A DNA stretch of 64,000 bases from JAQBXX01 sp947085325 (GTDB lineage Bacteria > Pseudomonadota > Gammaproteobacteria > SURF-13), in the NCBI GenBank assembly GCA_947085325.1, contig CAMTVY010000005.1, positions 1 to 64,000 of the forward strand. Reading direction: 5' to 3'. Within the stretch, counting starts at the first letter, position 1; each line of letters starts with the position of its first letter. Made by a program: the position numbers and the translations under genes. Positions 33,546 through 45,600 of the stretch are shown piece after piece. The notes beneath the pieces were generated by a model. That model was given only the letters and a program-made list of their open reading frames with translations, did not search any database and was not told the origin of the DNA.

Positions 33546-33576
33546 TATTACGTTCGGCACAGGATAAAACGTAATA
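33546..33576. promoter_or_regulatory. 8-bp inverted repeat upstream of the transposase gene
   Basis: tattacgt (33546-33553) and acgtaata (33569-33576) are exact reverse complements 15 bp apart, starting 15 bp upstream of the transposase ATG. It could be an operator or part of the element's end. Confidence 0.4.
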
Positions 33577-33584
33577 ACAAGATT

Positions 33585-33648
33585 GTCAAATGTAAGGCCT
33601 GACCCCATGCAGTTCATGCAGTTATGTAAGGCCTGACCCCATGCAGTT
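33585..33648 (+). repeat. Right inverted repeat with tandem copies
   Basis: 33585-33605 is the exact reverse complement of 32640-32660. The 25-bp word atgtaaggcctgaccccatg plus cagtt occurs at 33590-33614 and again at 33624-33648, and the 8-mer atgcagtt is repeated in between. The right end of the transposase region is thus duplicated while the left end is single. Confidence 0.85.
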
Positions 33649-33702
33649 AGTTCGAGCAAAGGTTTCGGGCTGCTTGATGTCGCCAATAATTTCAAAGTCC
33701 AT
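33622..33702 (-). pseudogene. Truncated N-terminus of a small hypothetical protein
   Basis: Reading leftward from ATG 33702 gives MDFEIIGDIKQPETFART. The frame then runs directly into the repeat at 33624-33648 and stops. I recall a family of small proteins of about 70-80 residues that begin with a motif like M-D/N-F-E-I-I-G-x-I. If this belongs to it, the repeat has replaced most of the gene. Too short to be sure. Confidence 0.35.
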
Positions 33703-33811
33703 GCGCGGATTCTAACGCAGCAGACTGAAACTGCCTAACTAGACACCCTAAAACGTATGGCTGAATTATACACCTGCTGGATGGAGGAGAGTTTATCGGA
33801 AGGGTGAGCTG

Positions 33812-36640
<2,829 letters not shown>

Positions 36641-36663
36641 GAAGGATTCCGGCCGGGTAAATA

Positions 36664-36683
36664 AACCTGTTAATATACGGGTT
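36664..36683. promoter_or_regulatory. Imperfect palindrome in the uvrA-yajR divergent promoter
   Basis: aacctgttaatatacgggtt has matching ends (aacc/ggtt). It carries CTGT followed by an A/T-rich centre, like the left half of a LexA box (CTGT-N8-ACAG), but the right half reads GGGT. uvrA is SOS-controlled in E. coli, so a degenerate LexA site is possible. The symmetry alone does not prove it. Confidence 0.3.
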
Positions 36684-36709
36684 TAGAGAAGCAAAAGGAA
36701 ACTCACTCC

Positions 36710-38098
36710 ATGCAGCAAACGGGCATGACCTCAGGGGAGCGCCGTGCCACTTTCTCACTTGCCGCTATCTACGCCTTGCGTATGCTGGGATTGTTCCTGA
36801 TCCTGCCGGTATTTGCGCTTTACGCCCACGACCACCTGCCTGACTCCACCCCTGCGCTGATCGGCCTCGCCATCGGCGTGTATGGCCTGTCGCAGGCCAT
36901 CCTGCAAATCCCGCTGGGGATGCTGTCCGACCGTATCGGGCGCAACCCGGTGATTATCGGCGGCCTGCTGCTGTTTGCGCTGGGTAGCGTGGTGGCGGCG
37001 ATGGCGGACAGCATTGCCGGCGTGATTGTCGGTCGCGCACTGCAAGGCAGCGGGGCGATTGCCGCCGCCGTCATGGCGCTGGCCGCCGACCACACACGCG
37101 AGGAGCACCGTACCAAGGCCATGGCGGTGATCGGCATGACTATCGGCGTTTCCTTTGCCTTTGCGCTGGTGGCAGGCCCGCTGCTGAATAGCTGGATCGG
37201 CGTGCCGGGTATTTTCTGGCTCACCGCCGTGCTCGCGCTGGGGGGTATCGCGGTGCTGAAGCTGGGGGTGCCGCAAGCGGTCGAAAGCCATTTTCACCGC
37301 GATACCGAAGCCATGCCGACGAAGTTCGGAAGTGTGTTGAAGAATGTCGAGTTGCTGCGGCTCAATTTCGGCATTATGGCCTTGCACGCGATGCTGATGG
37401 CCAGCTTTGTGGCGCTGCCCTTCGCCCTGCGCGAGCAGGCCGGCCTGCCGGTGGACCAACACTGGCAGGTCTATCTTCCGGTGCTGCTGCTGGCCCTGGC
37501 GCTGATGGTGCCGTTTATTGTCATAGCGGAGAAAAAGCGCCGCATGAAGGAGGTGTTTGTCGGCGCCATCGTCTTGCTGGGCCTGTCCGAGCTGGTGTTG
37601 GCCCTGTTTTACAATTCCGTGGCCGGTATCACCGTGGCCTTGCTCATGTTCTTTATCAGTTTCAATGTGTTGGAAGGGACACTTCCGTCGCTGATATCGA
37701 AGACCGCGCCGGTCGATGCCAAGGGCACGGCGCTGGGTGTCTACTCCACCAGCCAGTTTCTGGGGGCCTTCGCCGGGGGCATTCTGGGGGGCTGGGTATA
37801 TGGCTTGGAGGGGGCGGTCGGGGTGTTCGTGCTGTGCGCCGTGCTGGCGGGGCTCTGGGCTGCGGTGGCCTATGGCATGGCCAGCCCGCGCTATCTGAAA
37901 AGTTATTTGCTTAAAGTGGGGCTGCTGGACGACAATCAGGGACGGGCCCTGGCCGAGCGTATCCGGCAGGTTCCGGGCGTGGCAGAGGCGGTGGTGGCGG
38001 ACGGCACGGCCTATCTCAAGGTGGATGCCCTGCTACTGGACGAAGCGGCGTTACGCGAGTTTTCCGGCGACGCACAGGGACGTGCTAGTGTCGCGTGA
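36710..38098 (+). CDS. yajR: MFS transporter, YajR type
   Basis: YajR is a proton-coupled major facilitator exporter of unclear substrate. The 462-residue protein has twelve hydrophobic segments. It opens with GERRATFSLAAIYALRMLGL, and motif A reads GMLSDRIGRNPVIIGG. RALQGSGAIAAAVMALAAD follows. After the last helix (about residue 395) comes a soluble ferredoxin-like YAM domain (RIRQVPGVAEAVVADGTAYL), diagnostic of YajR. The last residues (DAQGRASVA) are encoded by a 35-bp repeat that recurs just after the gene, so the C-terminus may have been reshaped by the repeat. It lies upstream of ssb. Confidence 0.88.
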   Translation: MQQTGMTSGERRATFSLAAIYALRMLGLFLILPVFALYAHDHLPDSTPALIGLAIGVYGLSQAILQIPLGMLSDRIGRNPVIIGGLLLFALGSVVAAMADSIAGVIVGRALQGSGAIAAAVMALAADHTREEHRTKAMAVIGMTIGVSFAFALVAGPLLNSWIGVPGIFWLTAVLALGGIAVLKLGVPQAVESHFHRDTEAMPTKFGSVLKNVELLRLNFGIMALHAMLMASFVALPFALREQAGLPVDQHWQVYLPVLLLALALMVPFIVIAEKKRRMKEVFVGAIVLLGLSELVLALFYNSVAGITVALLMFFISFNVLEGTLPSLISKTAPVDAKGTALGVYSTSQFLGAFAGGILGGWVYGLEGAVGVFVLCAVLAGLWAAVAYGMASPRYLKSYLLKVGLLDDNQGRALAERIRQVPGVAEAVVADGTAYLKVDALLLDEAALREFSGDAQGRASVA

Positions 38099-38175
38099 GG
38101 CAAGGACGCCAGGAGCGACCGACGCACAGGGACGTGCTAGTGTCGCGTGAGGCAGGATGCCAGGAGGGAGCGACC
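38068..38175 (+). repeat. Tandem 52-bp repeat at the yajR 3' end
   Basis: The 35-bp core cgacgcacagggacgtgcta... at 38068-38102 is repeated exactly at 38120-38154 (period 52). The bases after each core (aggacgccaggagcgacc and ggatgccaggagggagcgac) are also related. Copy 1 includes the yajR stop codon, and copy 2 lies in the leader of ssb. A diverged third copy (26 of 31 bases) lies inside lolA at 41153-41183. Confidence 0.85.
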
Positions 38176-38216
38176 GGCGCGCAGACTGGCAAAACAGACA
38201 AGCGAGGAGAGATGAC

Positions 38217-38687
38217 ATGGCACGGGGTATCAACAAGGTAATACTGGTCGGCAACCTGGGTAAAGACCCGGAAATACGCTATATGCCGAGTGGCGGCGCG
38301 GTGGCGAATGTGACCATTGCGACCAGCGAGTCGTGGAAGGACAAGACCAGCGGCGAGCAACAGGAGCGCACCGAGTGGCATAGCGTGGTGTTTTATAACC
38401 GGTTGGCGGAGATTGTCGGCGAGTACCTCAAGAAAGGCTCGCAGATTTACGTGGAGGGCAGTTTACGTACCCGTAAATGGCAGGACAAAAATACCGGCAC
38501 CGACCGCTACACCACCGAGATCATTGCCAATGAGATGCAGATGCTGGGCAGCAAGGGCGGCGGCGGGTCAGCCTCCTATGCGGACAAGCCTGCGGGCGCC
38601 AAGGGTGGTTCCAAGACCAGCCACGAGGAGACGGAGCAGGCGCCGGGCGGGAAAAGCGACAGCTTCGACGATGACATCCCATTCTAG
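38217..38687 (+). CDS. ssb: Single-stranded DNA-binding protein
   Basis: SSB protects single-stranded DNA in replication, repair and recombination. The ATG with GAGGAGA upstream gives MARGINKVILVGNLGKDPEI and 156 residues. The OB-fold covers about 1-110, followed by a glycine/serine-rich linker. The acidic tail ends DDDIPF, the docking site for partner proteins. A longer in-frame start would read through the repeat and is rejected. uvrA lies nearby on the other strand beyond yajR, echoing the uvrA-ssb pair of E. coli. Confidence 0.97.
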   Translation: MARGINKVILVGNLGKDPEIRYMPSGGAVANVTIATSESWKDKTSGEQQERTEWHSVVFYNRLAEIVGEYLKKGSQIYVEGSLRTRKWQDKNTGTDRYTTEIIANEMQMLGSKGGGGSASYADKPAGAKGGSKTSHEETEQAPGGKSDSFDDDIPF

Positions 38688-38724
38688 AGAATGGATTAAC
38701 TGTAAAAATAATATATAAATTATG

Positions 38725-38750
38725 ATATTATGAATTATTATTCATAATAT
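38725..38750. promoter_or_regulatory. AT-only 11-bp perfect palindrome upstream of ftsK
   Basis: atattatgaat (38725-38735) and attcataatat (38740-38750) are exact reverse complements with a 4-nt loop, 10 bp before the ftsK start. The stretch from 38700 to 38755 is strongly A/T-rich in an otherwise GC-rich region. It could be an operator, a melting site within a promoter, or a weak hairpin. TATGAT at 38721-38726 could serve as a -10 box. Confidence 0.5.
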
Positions 38751-38760
38751 GGATTAGATC

Positions 38761-41061
38761 TTGTCGCAGGCGACCCGCAAAAAATCAGGCGGTCTTTTCC
38801 AGGGGCGCAGCTACCCTTGGGCCCATAGCGTGGCCTACGGCCTGCACGAGGTCGGTCTGATTATCTGTGCGGCACTGGCTATCTATCTGGTGATGGCGCT
38901 CGCCAGCTATCAGATAGCAGACCCCAGTTGGTCGCACAGCGGCACGACCGAGCACATCGCCAACCAGGGCGGTTGGCTCGGTGCCTGGGTTGCGGATGTG
39001 CTGCTGTATCTGTTCGGTGTATTTTCCTACCTGTTACCCCTCATCGTCGGCTACGGCGGCTGGCTGATTCATCAGGCCCGGCTGGGCACCACCGAGTTCA
39101 ACGGCCGCCGCATGGGCGTGCGCGCGCTCGGTATTGCGCTCATCGTGACCGGTGGGGCAGGGCTGGCGGCGCTGCATTTTGGCGGGCCATCGGCACTGCC
39201 GCACGAACTTGGCGGCCTGCTGGGCGACCGGATTGCTGACGTGCTGGTGCAGAGCGTAAGTTTTCTGGGTGCGACGCTGTTTCTGCTGGTGCTGTTTCTT
39301 ACCGGCGTTACCCTGTTTACCGGACTTTCATGGCTCTGGTTGATGGATACGATAGGGCGCATCACATTGCGACTGTTTGAGCATGGCGTGGCACGTTTTG
39401 GTTTGCGCGACTATTTCATCGGGCGGCGCTCGCGTCTCAAGCGCGAGGTGGCGGCAAAGCTGGAGCGGCGCAAGGTTGAAACCCGGACGCCGCCCCGCAT
39501 AGAGCCCGTGCTCAAGAGTGTGGTCACCGGCGAGCGCGTAGTGAAGGAGCGTCAGGTGCCGCTGTTCGAGGCCAGCGACGATGCGTTACCGCCGTTGTCA
39601 CTGCTTGACCCGCCGGAGGTTCAACAGATCAATCTGTCTGACAGTGCACTGGAGGCGATGTCGCGTCAGGTCGAAATGAAGCTGATGGATTTCGGCATTG
39701 AGGTGCAGGTGGTTGCGGTGCACCCCGGGCCGGTGATTACGCGCTTCGAGATTCAGCCTGCGGCCGGCATCAAGGTGAGCCAGATTACCAGCCTTGCCAA
39801 GGATCTTGCGCGCAGCCTCTCCACTACCAGTGTGCGCGTGGTGGAAGTCATTCCGGGTAAATCGGTGATCGGTCTGGAACTGCCGAATGAGCAGCGCGCG
39901 CTGGTACGGCTCTCCGAAACCCTGCAATCCAAGGAATATGAGAATGCCGGCTCTCCGCTGGCGCTGGCGCTGGGCAAGGATATCGGCGGCGCACCGGTGG
40001 TGGTGGACCTGGGCAAGATGCCGCATCTGCTGGTGGCGGGCACGACCGGCTCCGGTAAATCGGTGGCCATGAATGCCATGGTGTTGAGTATTTTGTTCAA
40101 CGCCCGTCCGGACGAAGTGCGGCTCATCATGATCGACCCGAAAATGCTCGAGCTCTCTGTTTACCAGGGTATCGCGCACCTGCTCACGCCGGTGGTGACC
40201 GATGTGCGCGAGGCCGCCAATGCGCTGAACTGGTGTGTGGGGGAAATGGAGCGGCGCTACCGCCTGATGGCGGCGCTGGGCGTGCGCAACATCGCCGGCC
40301 TTAACCGCAAAATCAAAGAGGCCGCAGATGGCGGCAAGCCGCTGGCGGATCCCATGGCGAAGCCGATTGAAGGTGTCGAGCCACCGCTGCTGGGCAGCAT
40401 GCCCTACATCGTGGTTATTATCGATGAACTGGCGGACATGATGATGGTGGTGGGCAAGAAAGTGGAAAACCTGATCGCGCGGCTGGCGCAGAAGGCGCGC
40501 GCCTCCGGCATACACCTGATTCTCGCCACGCAACGGCCTTCGGTGGATGTGATTACCGGGCTGATCAAGGCCAACATACCTGCGCGCATCGCCTTTCAGG
40601 TATCGGCCAAAGTGGACTCGCGCACCATACTCGATCAGATGGGCGCAGAACAATTACTGGGGCAGGGCGATATGCTGTATCTGACCCCGGGCGGCGGTAT
40701 TCCCACGCGCGTGCACGGTGCCTTTGTCGCCGACCATGAAGTGCACAAGGTGGTGGCCTACCTGAAGCAGCGCGGCACACCGGATTACCACGAAGAGGTG
40801 TTGCAAGCCACGACCGATGACGCGATTACTCTCGGGGTTGATGAGGGTGACAGCGGCGAGGCCGATCCGCTCTACGATGCCGCATTGCGCATCGTCACCG
40901 AGACGCGACGCGCGTCGGTTTCCGGCATCCAGCGCCGGCTCAAGATTGGTTACAATCGCGCGGCGCGCATGATCGAGGAGATGGAGCGTGCCGGTGTGGT
41001 GAGCCCATTGCAGTCTAACGGTAGCCGCGAAGTCCTGGTTGCAGGGCCGCCAGCGGATTAG
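38761..41061 (+). CDS. ftsK: DNA translocase FtsK
   Basis: FtsK is anchored at the division septum and pumps chromosome termini into daughter cells. The 766-residue protein has four to five N-terminal membrane helices (up to about residue 200). Unlike the E. coli protein it has a short linker. The RecA-like motor has Walker A AGTTGSGKSVAMNAM (near residue 424) and Walker B VVIIDELADMMMV. A C-terminal winged-helix gamma domain (YDAALRIVTETRRASVSGIQ) reads KOPS. The start is a TTG with no good Shine-Dalgarno, directly after an in-frame TAG two codons earlier, so it is the only near option. Confidence 0.95.
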   Translation: MSQATRKKSGGLFQGRSYPWAHSVAYGLHEVGLIICAALAIYLVMALASYQIADPSWSHSGTTEHIANQGGWLGAWVADVLLYLFGVFSYLLPLIVGYGGWLIHQARLGTTEFNGRRMGVRALGIALIVTGGAGLAALHFGGPSALPHELGGLLGDRIADVLVQSVSFLGATLFLLVLFLTGVTLFTGLSWLWLMDTIGRITLRLFEHGVARFGLRDYFIGRRSRLKREVAAKLERRKVETRTPPRIEPVLKSVVTGERVVKERQVPLFEASDDALPPLSLLDPPEVQQINLSDSALEAMSRQVEMKLMDFGIEVQVVAVHPGPVITRFEIQPAAGIKVSQITSLAKDLARSLSTTSVRVVEVIPGKSVIGLELPNEQRALVRLSETLQSKEYENAGSPLALALGKDIGGAPVVVDLGKMPHLLVAGTTGSGKSVAMNAMVLSILFNARPDEVRLIMIDPKMLELSVYQGIAHLLTPVVTDVREAANALNWCVGEMERRYRLMAALGVRNIAGLNRKIKEAADGGKPLADPMAKPIEGVEPPLLGSMPYIVVIIDELADMMMVVGKKVENLIARLAQKARASGIHLILATQRPSVDVITGLIKANIPARIAFQVSAKVDSRTILDQMGAEQLLGQGDMLYLTPGGGIPTRVHGAFVADHEVHKVVAYLKQRGTPDYHEEVLQATTDDAITLGVDEGDSGEADPLYDAALRIVTETRRASVSGIQRRLKIGYNRAARMIEEMERAGVVSPLQSNGSREVLVAGPPAD

Positions 41062-41075
41062 CAGGGAGCATGATC

Positions 41076-41786
41076 ATGACATATTCACGCTATGCGGTAG
41101 CATTCTGCGCGGTGCTGTGCTGGCCGCTGGCCGCATCTGCAACAGACGCGCCACAGGGGCGTGCCAGCGTCGCGGGAGACAGGCTGCCCGCAACAGCCTC
41201 GGCCATTGAGCGCTTGCGGGTTTTTTTCCAGGGGGCGCGCGCGATACAGGCGGACTTTCAGCAGACGCTGACGGATAGCAAGGGGCGTGAAGTGCAGCAA
41301 GCAAGCGGCATGCTGGTGATGCAGCGTCCGGGGAAGTTCCGCTGGGATTATAAAACACCCTACCATCAGGTCATCGCATCAGATGGCAAGGAAATCACGA
41401 TCTATGACAAGGATCTGGAGCAGGCGACCATCAAGCCGCTGAGCCATGTACTCGGCAGTACCCCGGCAGCGTTGCTCAGCGGCGACCAGCCACTTGAGGA
41501 AAATTTCAACATCACGCAGGCCCGGCCCAGGGACGGTCTGGACTGGGTAGAGCTGACACCGAAACAGTCGGACAGCGGCTTCGAGCGTATACGTCTGGGC
41601 TTTAATCAGAGTGATTTACGCGCGATGGAGATGCTCGACAGTTTTGGCCAGATTACGGAGTTGCGCTTCACCAACCTGACGTATGACGCGGCACCGGATC
41701 CGTCACGCTTTGTATTTACGCCGCCCGTGGGTACCGATATCTTGCGCGAATCTGCTCCCGAGAACTCACCCGCTCACCAGAAATAA
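41076..41786 (+). CDS. lolA: Outer-membrane lipoprotein carrier protein LolA
   Basis: LolA ferries lipoproteins through the periplasm from LolCDE to LolB. The ATG at 41076 is preferred over 41070 because AGGGA then sits 7 bp upstream. The 236-residue precursor has a signal peptide ending LAASA. The mature part shows FFQGARAIQADFQQTLTDSK, SGMLVMQRPGKFRWDYKTPY and the C-terminal LRFTNLTYDAAPDPSRFVFTP. An insert of about 15 residues after the signal (QGRASVAGDRL) comes from a diverged copy of the repeat at the yajR end. The last 13 bases overlap convergent uppP. ftsK-lolA pairing is common. Confidence 0.93.
   Translation: MTYSRYAVAFCAVLCWPLAASATDAPQGRASVAGDRLPATASAIERLRVFFQGARAIQADFQQTLTDSKGREVQQASGMLVMQRPGKFRWDYKTPYHQVIASDGKEITIYDKDLEQATIKPLSHVLGSTPAALLSGDQPLEENFNITQARPRDGLDWVELTPKQSDSGFERIRLGFNQSDLRAMEMLDSFGQITELRFTNLTYDAAPDPSRFVFTPPVGTDILRESAPENSPAHQK
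41153..41183 (+). repeat. Diverged dispersed repeat inside lolA
   Basis: The 31 bases starting acaggggcgtgccagcgtcg match the yajR-ssb repeat copy at 38126-38156 at 26 of 31 positions. They encode the same residues, QGRASVA, in the same frame. They lie just after the LolA signal peptide, where extra sequence would be tolerated. Confidence 0.6.
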
Positions 41787-42577
41787 ACCAATACCAGCAG
41801 GCCGAAGCCAATCCGGTACCAGGCAAACACGCGGAAACTGTGATGCGCGACGAAGGCAAGCAGCCCCTTGATCGCCAGCAGGCCACTTATAAATGCCGCA
41901 ATGAAGCCCGTCGCAAACAGCGTGATATCGTTGTTGCCCAGAAGGTGCCAGCTTTTGTACAGGTCGTAGAGCGTGGCGGCAAACATGACGGGGATGGCGA
42001 GGAAGAATGAAAACTCTGTTGCCGTCTGGCGCGAGAGCCCGAACAGCAAGCCGCCCATAATGGTGGCGCCGGAGCGTGAGGTGCCGGGAATCAGTGACGC
42101 AGCCTGACACAGCCCTATTTTCAACGCCGTCTTCCAGCCTATATCGTCGACTGAATTAGTCCGTGGTACATAACGGCGCTGCTCGATCAATAAAATAATC
42201 ACGCCGCCAATGATCAATGCAATGGCGACGCTGAAGGGCGTGAACAAATATGTCTTGATGAAATCGTGAAATATCAGCCCGAGTATGGCCGCAGGCAGAA
42301 AGGCGATAAACAGATTTGAAATGAAGGTGAAATTCTGTTTCGCCTGCGCGGGTGGAGAGGTCTGCATAAGCGCGAGCAGCCGTGTGCGGTAATGCCAGCA
42401 AACGGCAAGAATGGCGCCCAGTTGGATGGCAATCTCAAAGGTCTTTGCGCTTATGCCATTAAAACCCACGGTATCGGCGACAATGATGAGGTGGCCGGTG
42501 CTGGAGATCGGCAGAAATTCGGTGAGTCCTTCGACGATGCCAAGCAAGAGCGCTTTCAGATGCAGCAGACTATCCAT
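41774..42577 (-). CDS. uppP: Undecaprenyl-diphosphatase
   Basis: UppP recycles undecaprenyl diphosphate to the monophosphate carrier used for peptidoglycan and other glycans. The 267-residue membrane protein has about eight helices. Both catalytic motifs are present: EGLTEFLPISSTGHL near residues 16-30 and PGTSRSGATIMGG near residue 163. It lies 54 bp after the giant oxidoreductase on the same strand and may share its transcript. Its 3' end overlaps lolA by 13 bp tail to tail. Confidence 0.97.
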   Translation of the reverse strand: MDSLLHLKALLLGIVEGLTEFLPISSTGHLIIVADTVGFNGISAKTFEIAIQLGAILAVCWHYRTRLLALMQTSPPAQAKQNFTFISNLFIAFLPAAILGLIFHDFIKTYLFTPFSVAIALIIGGVIILLIEQRRYVPRTNSVDDIGWKTALKIGLCQAASLIPGTSRSGATIMGGLLFGLSRQTATEFSFFLAIPVMFAATLYDLYKSWHLLGNNDITLFATGFIAAFISGLLAIKGLLAFVAHHSFRVFAWYRIGFGLLVLVYFW

Positions 42578-42631
42578 GGGTATCCTTTCTCATAAAGTGG
42601 CGTACATCATACCCTCAGTGAGGGGTTTGTT

Positions 42632-45600
42632 TCAGACGCGCGCTGTGTCGCTGCGTGTAAAGAGGTAGTCCAGCCATGCGTCAGTGATGCGCTCCTGCAG
42701 TTTATTCTGCGCCAGGCGTGCATCAAGGTGGTCGAGATCAACCCAGTCGAGTGGCTGATCCTGTCCCGCGCAGGAGAACACGGCGCGCGTGCGCCGCCCT
42801 GTGGCGGGGTCAATCTGCCATTGCAGGCACTGGGCACATACGCCCTGCAGCATGCACTGCATGGGGCTGCCAACAGAGCCTATGGCTTTTACATCGGTAC
42901 GGAAACTGTGTGCAAGACGGCCATGCAGCCCTTCCTGCACCATGCGTAACAGGCGTTCACTGCCTATGGCGAGGATGCGATCCACGTGCTTGAGGTCAAA
43001 GGCAGGCGCGGCCCCGGCAGGTTCGAGAGCGCCCTCGGCATAGCGCTTGACGGTATCGATGAAGTCACCCGTCAGGCTGCGGTCTTGTGCGCGCTGCGGC
43101 GGAATCACCGGCCCGCTCGCCGTACACCATACGACGACATCCGCTGCCTGCTCCAGTTGCTCCTGAAGATACAGTTCGTCTGCGATGCGGAAGCCGGCAA
43201 AATACAGCACGCGATTGCCGGACGCGCGCAACAGCGGGCCCAACGTGAGCATCACCGCAGCGCCACGGCGACCGCCTGCCACCAGAATGGTCTCGTTGTG
43301 CGGTATCTCGGTCGGCCTGCCGGTCGGCCCCATGAGTACGAGTGGGTCGCCTGGACGCAGTGTGGCGCACAGGCGGGAACTGGCGCCTACCTCGAGCGCC
43401 ATCAACGATATGCTGTCAGGCTTGTCCTTGGTTTTCACGCCGGTGAGGGCCATGGCTTCAGTTTGCAGGCGGCTGCCCTCAACCAGCGGGCTGAGGCTTT
43501 CGTAGTTTTGTAAACGGAAGAATTGACCCGGCCGCAGATTGCGTGCCGCCATCGGTGCGCGCACCTCGATCTGGATCACGCTGGGGCTGTAGCGCTTGAC
43601 CTGCGTGATGCGCGGTTGCAGCAAATCTGCCATACGTGCGCGGAAGGTGGCGTAATCGGAGGTGTCGGTACCCTGGGCGTGACGGGCTTGCAGGGTGTGC
43701 ATGATTGCGGGGTAGGTGCGCATGCTGGAGGCGATGGCCTTGACTACGCTGCCATGAAACACCGGGTGGGTATCGCCGAGAAACGTAACACGGTGATCTT
43801 CTTGCCGGTACGAGGTAAACGGCCCGAACTCTGGCTGCTTGCAGTGCAGATTCAGTTCAACGGGATCGAGTGCCCCGTCTGCTTCGCGGTGAGGCAGGAA
43901 ACTGCTGCCGTGCAGGGTGAAGGTACCCGGGTATTCACGCTCATATATCGTGTTAGGCGTGGCACCTGCCGCTATGAAGATAGCGTGCGCAGGCAACGAT
44001 ACTGTTTCGTCCGTCGCGCTCCAGCTACCATCAGCCGCCTGAGTGCGGCGGCGGCAGACCAGGGCCTGCACATGCCCGAAGCGGTCAAGTTCGGCGCGTG
44101 CCGGCTCCAGGCCTTCAGCGTAGAAGATACCTTCCTCCAGCGCCTTGGTAATCTCTTCGTGATTGCGGGTATAGGCCGGTGACTGATGGAGCGCTTGACG
44201 GTAAGCGACAGTCACACCGCCCCAGGCATGCAGCAGTGGCAGAAAATCAGGCGCCGTGCCCGCGTGCTGCGCGCGCTCACGCTCCGCGCGCACGGCGCGT
44301 CCATGCTCCAGAAACACTTCCAGTATGCCGAGTGATTCCTCGTCCAGTTGGGTGCGGATGCGCGCCTCGCCGAAAGCGTGGGCAAGGGTGTCATAGCGTG
44401 CAAGTATTTTTTCCACCTGGGCGATGTAGTACACCTGCACTTCAGTGGCGGTATCAATGCCGGTGAGGCCGCCGCCGATGACGATGGCCGGCAGCCGTAC
44501 CTGAAGGTTGGTGAGGCTTGCGCTTTTGGCCGCGCCCGTGAGTTGCAGGGCCATGAGAAAGTCATTGGCCTGGCGCATGCCGCGCGCAAGGCTGTTTTGC
44601 ATCGGTACGACCTTCGGCAGACCGGCCCCTGTGGCAATGCCAACATGATGAAATCCGAGTGTCCAGGCATCTTCCAGGGTGAGCGTGCCTCCGAGGCGTA
44701 CACCACCGAATACCTGAAAAGTCGGGCGGCGCAGCAGGCTGAGATAAATCAGCTTCAGGAAGTTTTTATCCCAGCGTACGGTAATGCCGTATTCGGCGAC
44801 GCCGCCGAAGCCGGTCATGATGCGTGTGTCGAGCGGTTCTTGCAGTTCGCTGTAATCCCGCACAGGGTTGTGTATGAGCGTTTCCGGCAACGGCTCGATC
44901 TTGAGCCCGTCGATGCCGACCACGGCGCAGCCTTCCATGGTGAGATGGTGCGCAAGCGTAAAGCCCGCCGGGCCCTGACCTGCGACCAGCACCTTGTATC
45001 CGGTGTAGGGCTTGGGCAGATACTGCACCGCGCGCAAGGGATTCCAGCGCGTAAGCAGGTCGTACACTTCCACGCCCCACGGCAGATCCAGTACATCGGT
45101 CAGGCAGCGGGTTTCGATCTGGGGGATGTCGACCGGTTCCTGCTTCTGGTAAATGCATGCTTTCATGCAGTCATTGCAGATGCGGTGACCGGTGGCGGGG
45201 ATCATGGGATTGTCCACCATCGCCATGGCGAGCGCAGCGATGGCGTGGCCCTCGCGCTTCAGCGTGTGCATCTCGGAGATCTTCTCTTCGAGCGGGCAGC
45301 CGGTGAGCGGGACGCCAAGCGGGTTGGACTTCAGGCCGCGCTCGGGTTCGGCTTTCTTTTCCGGGAAGCCCTTGGAGCAGAAGTCGCCGTCGTGATCGTG
45401 GCAGTAGATGCAGTAATGCACCTGATCCTGTACCGCGCGCGCCGACATGCGCGCATCCGTGAGTTTGAAACCGTCGCGCTTGCGGTAATGTGCCGGTAAT
45501 CCCTGGATGCGTCCCGCGCTGTCCTGGGCGAGCGGCTGTAGCGGCACCAGGTGAAAATAATCCAGGCTGCGTGGCAGCTTGAGGCTGACCCAGCCATGCA

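Noticed and set aside
44348..45499. 383-codon open frame opposite the giant oxidoreductase
   Set aside because: The minus frame has cofactor motifs, gene overlaps and correct length. The plus frame has none of these.
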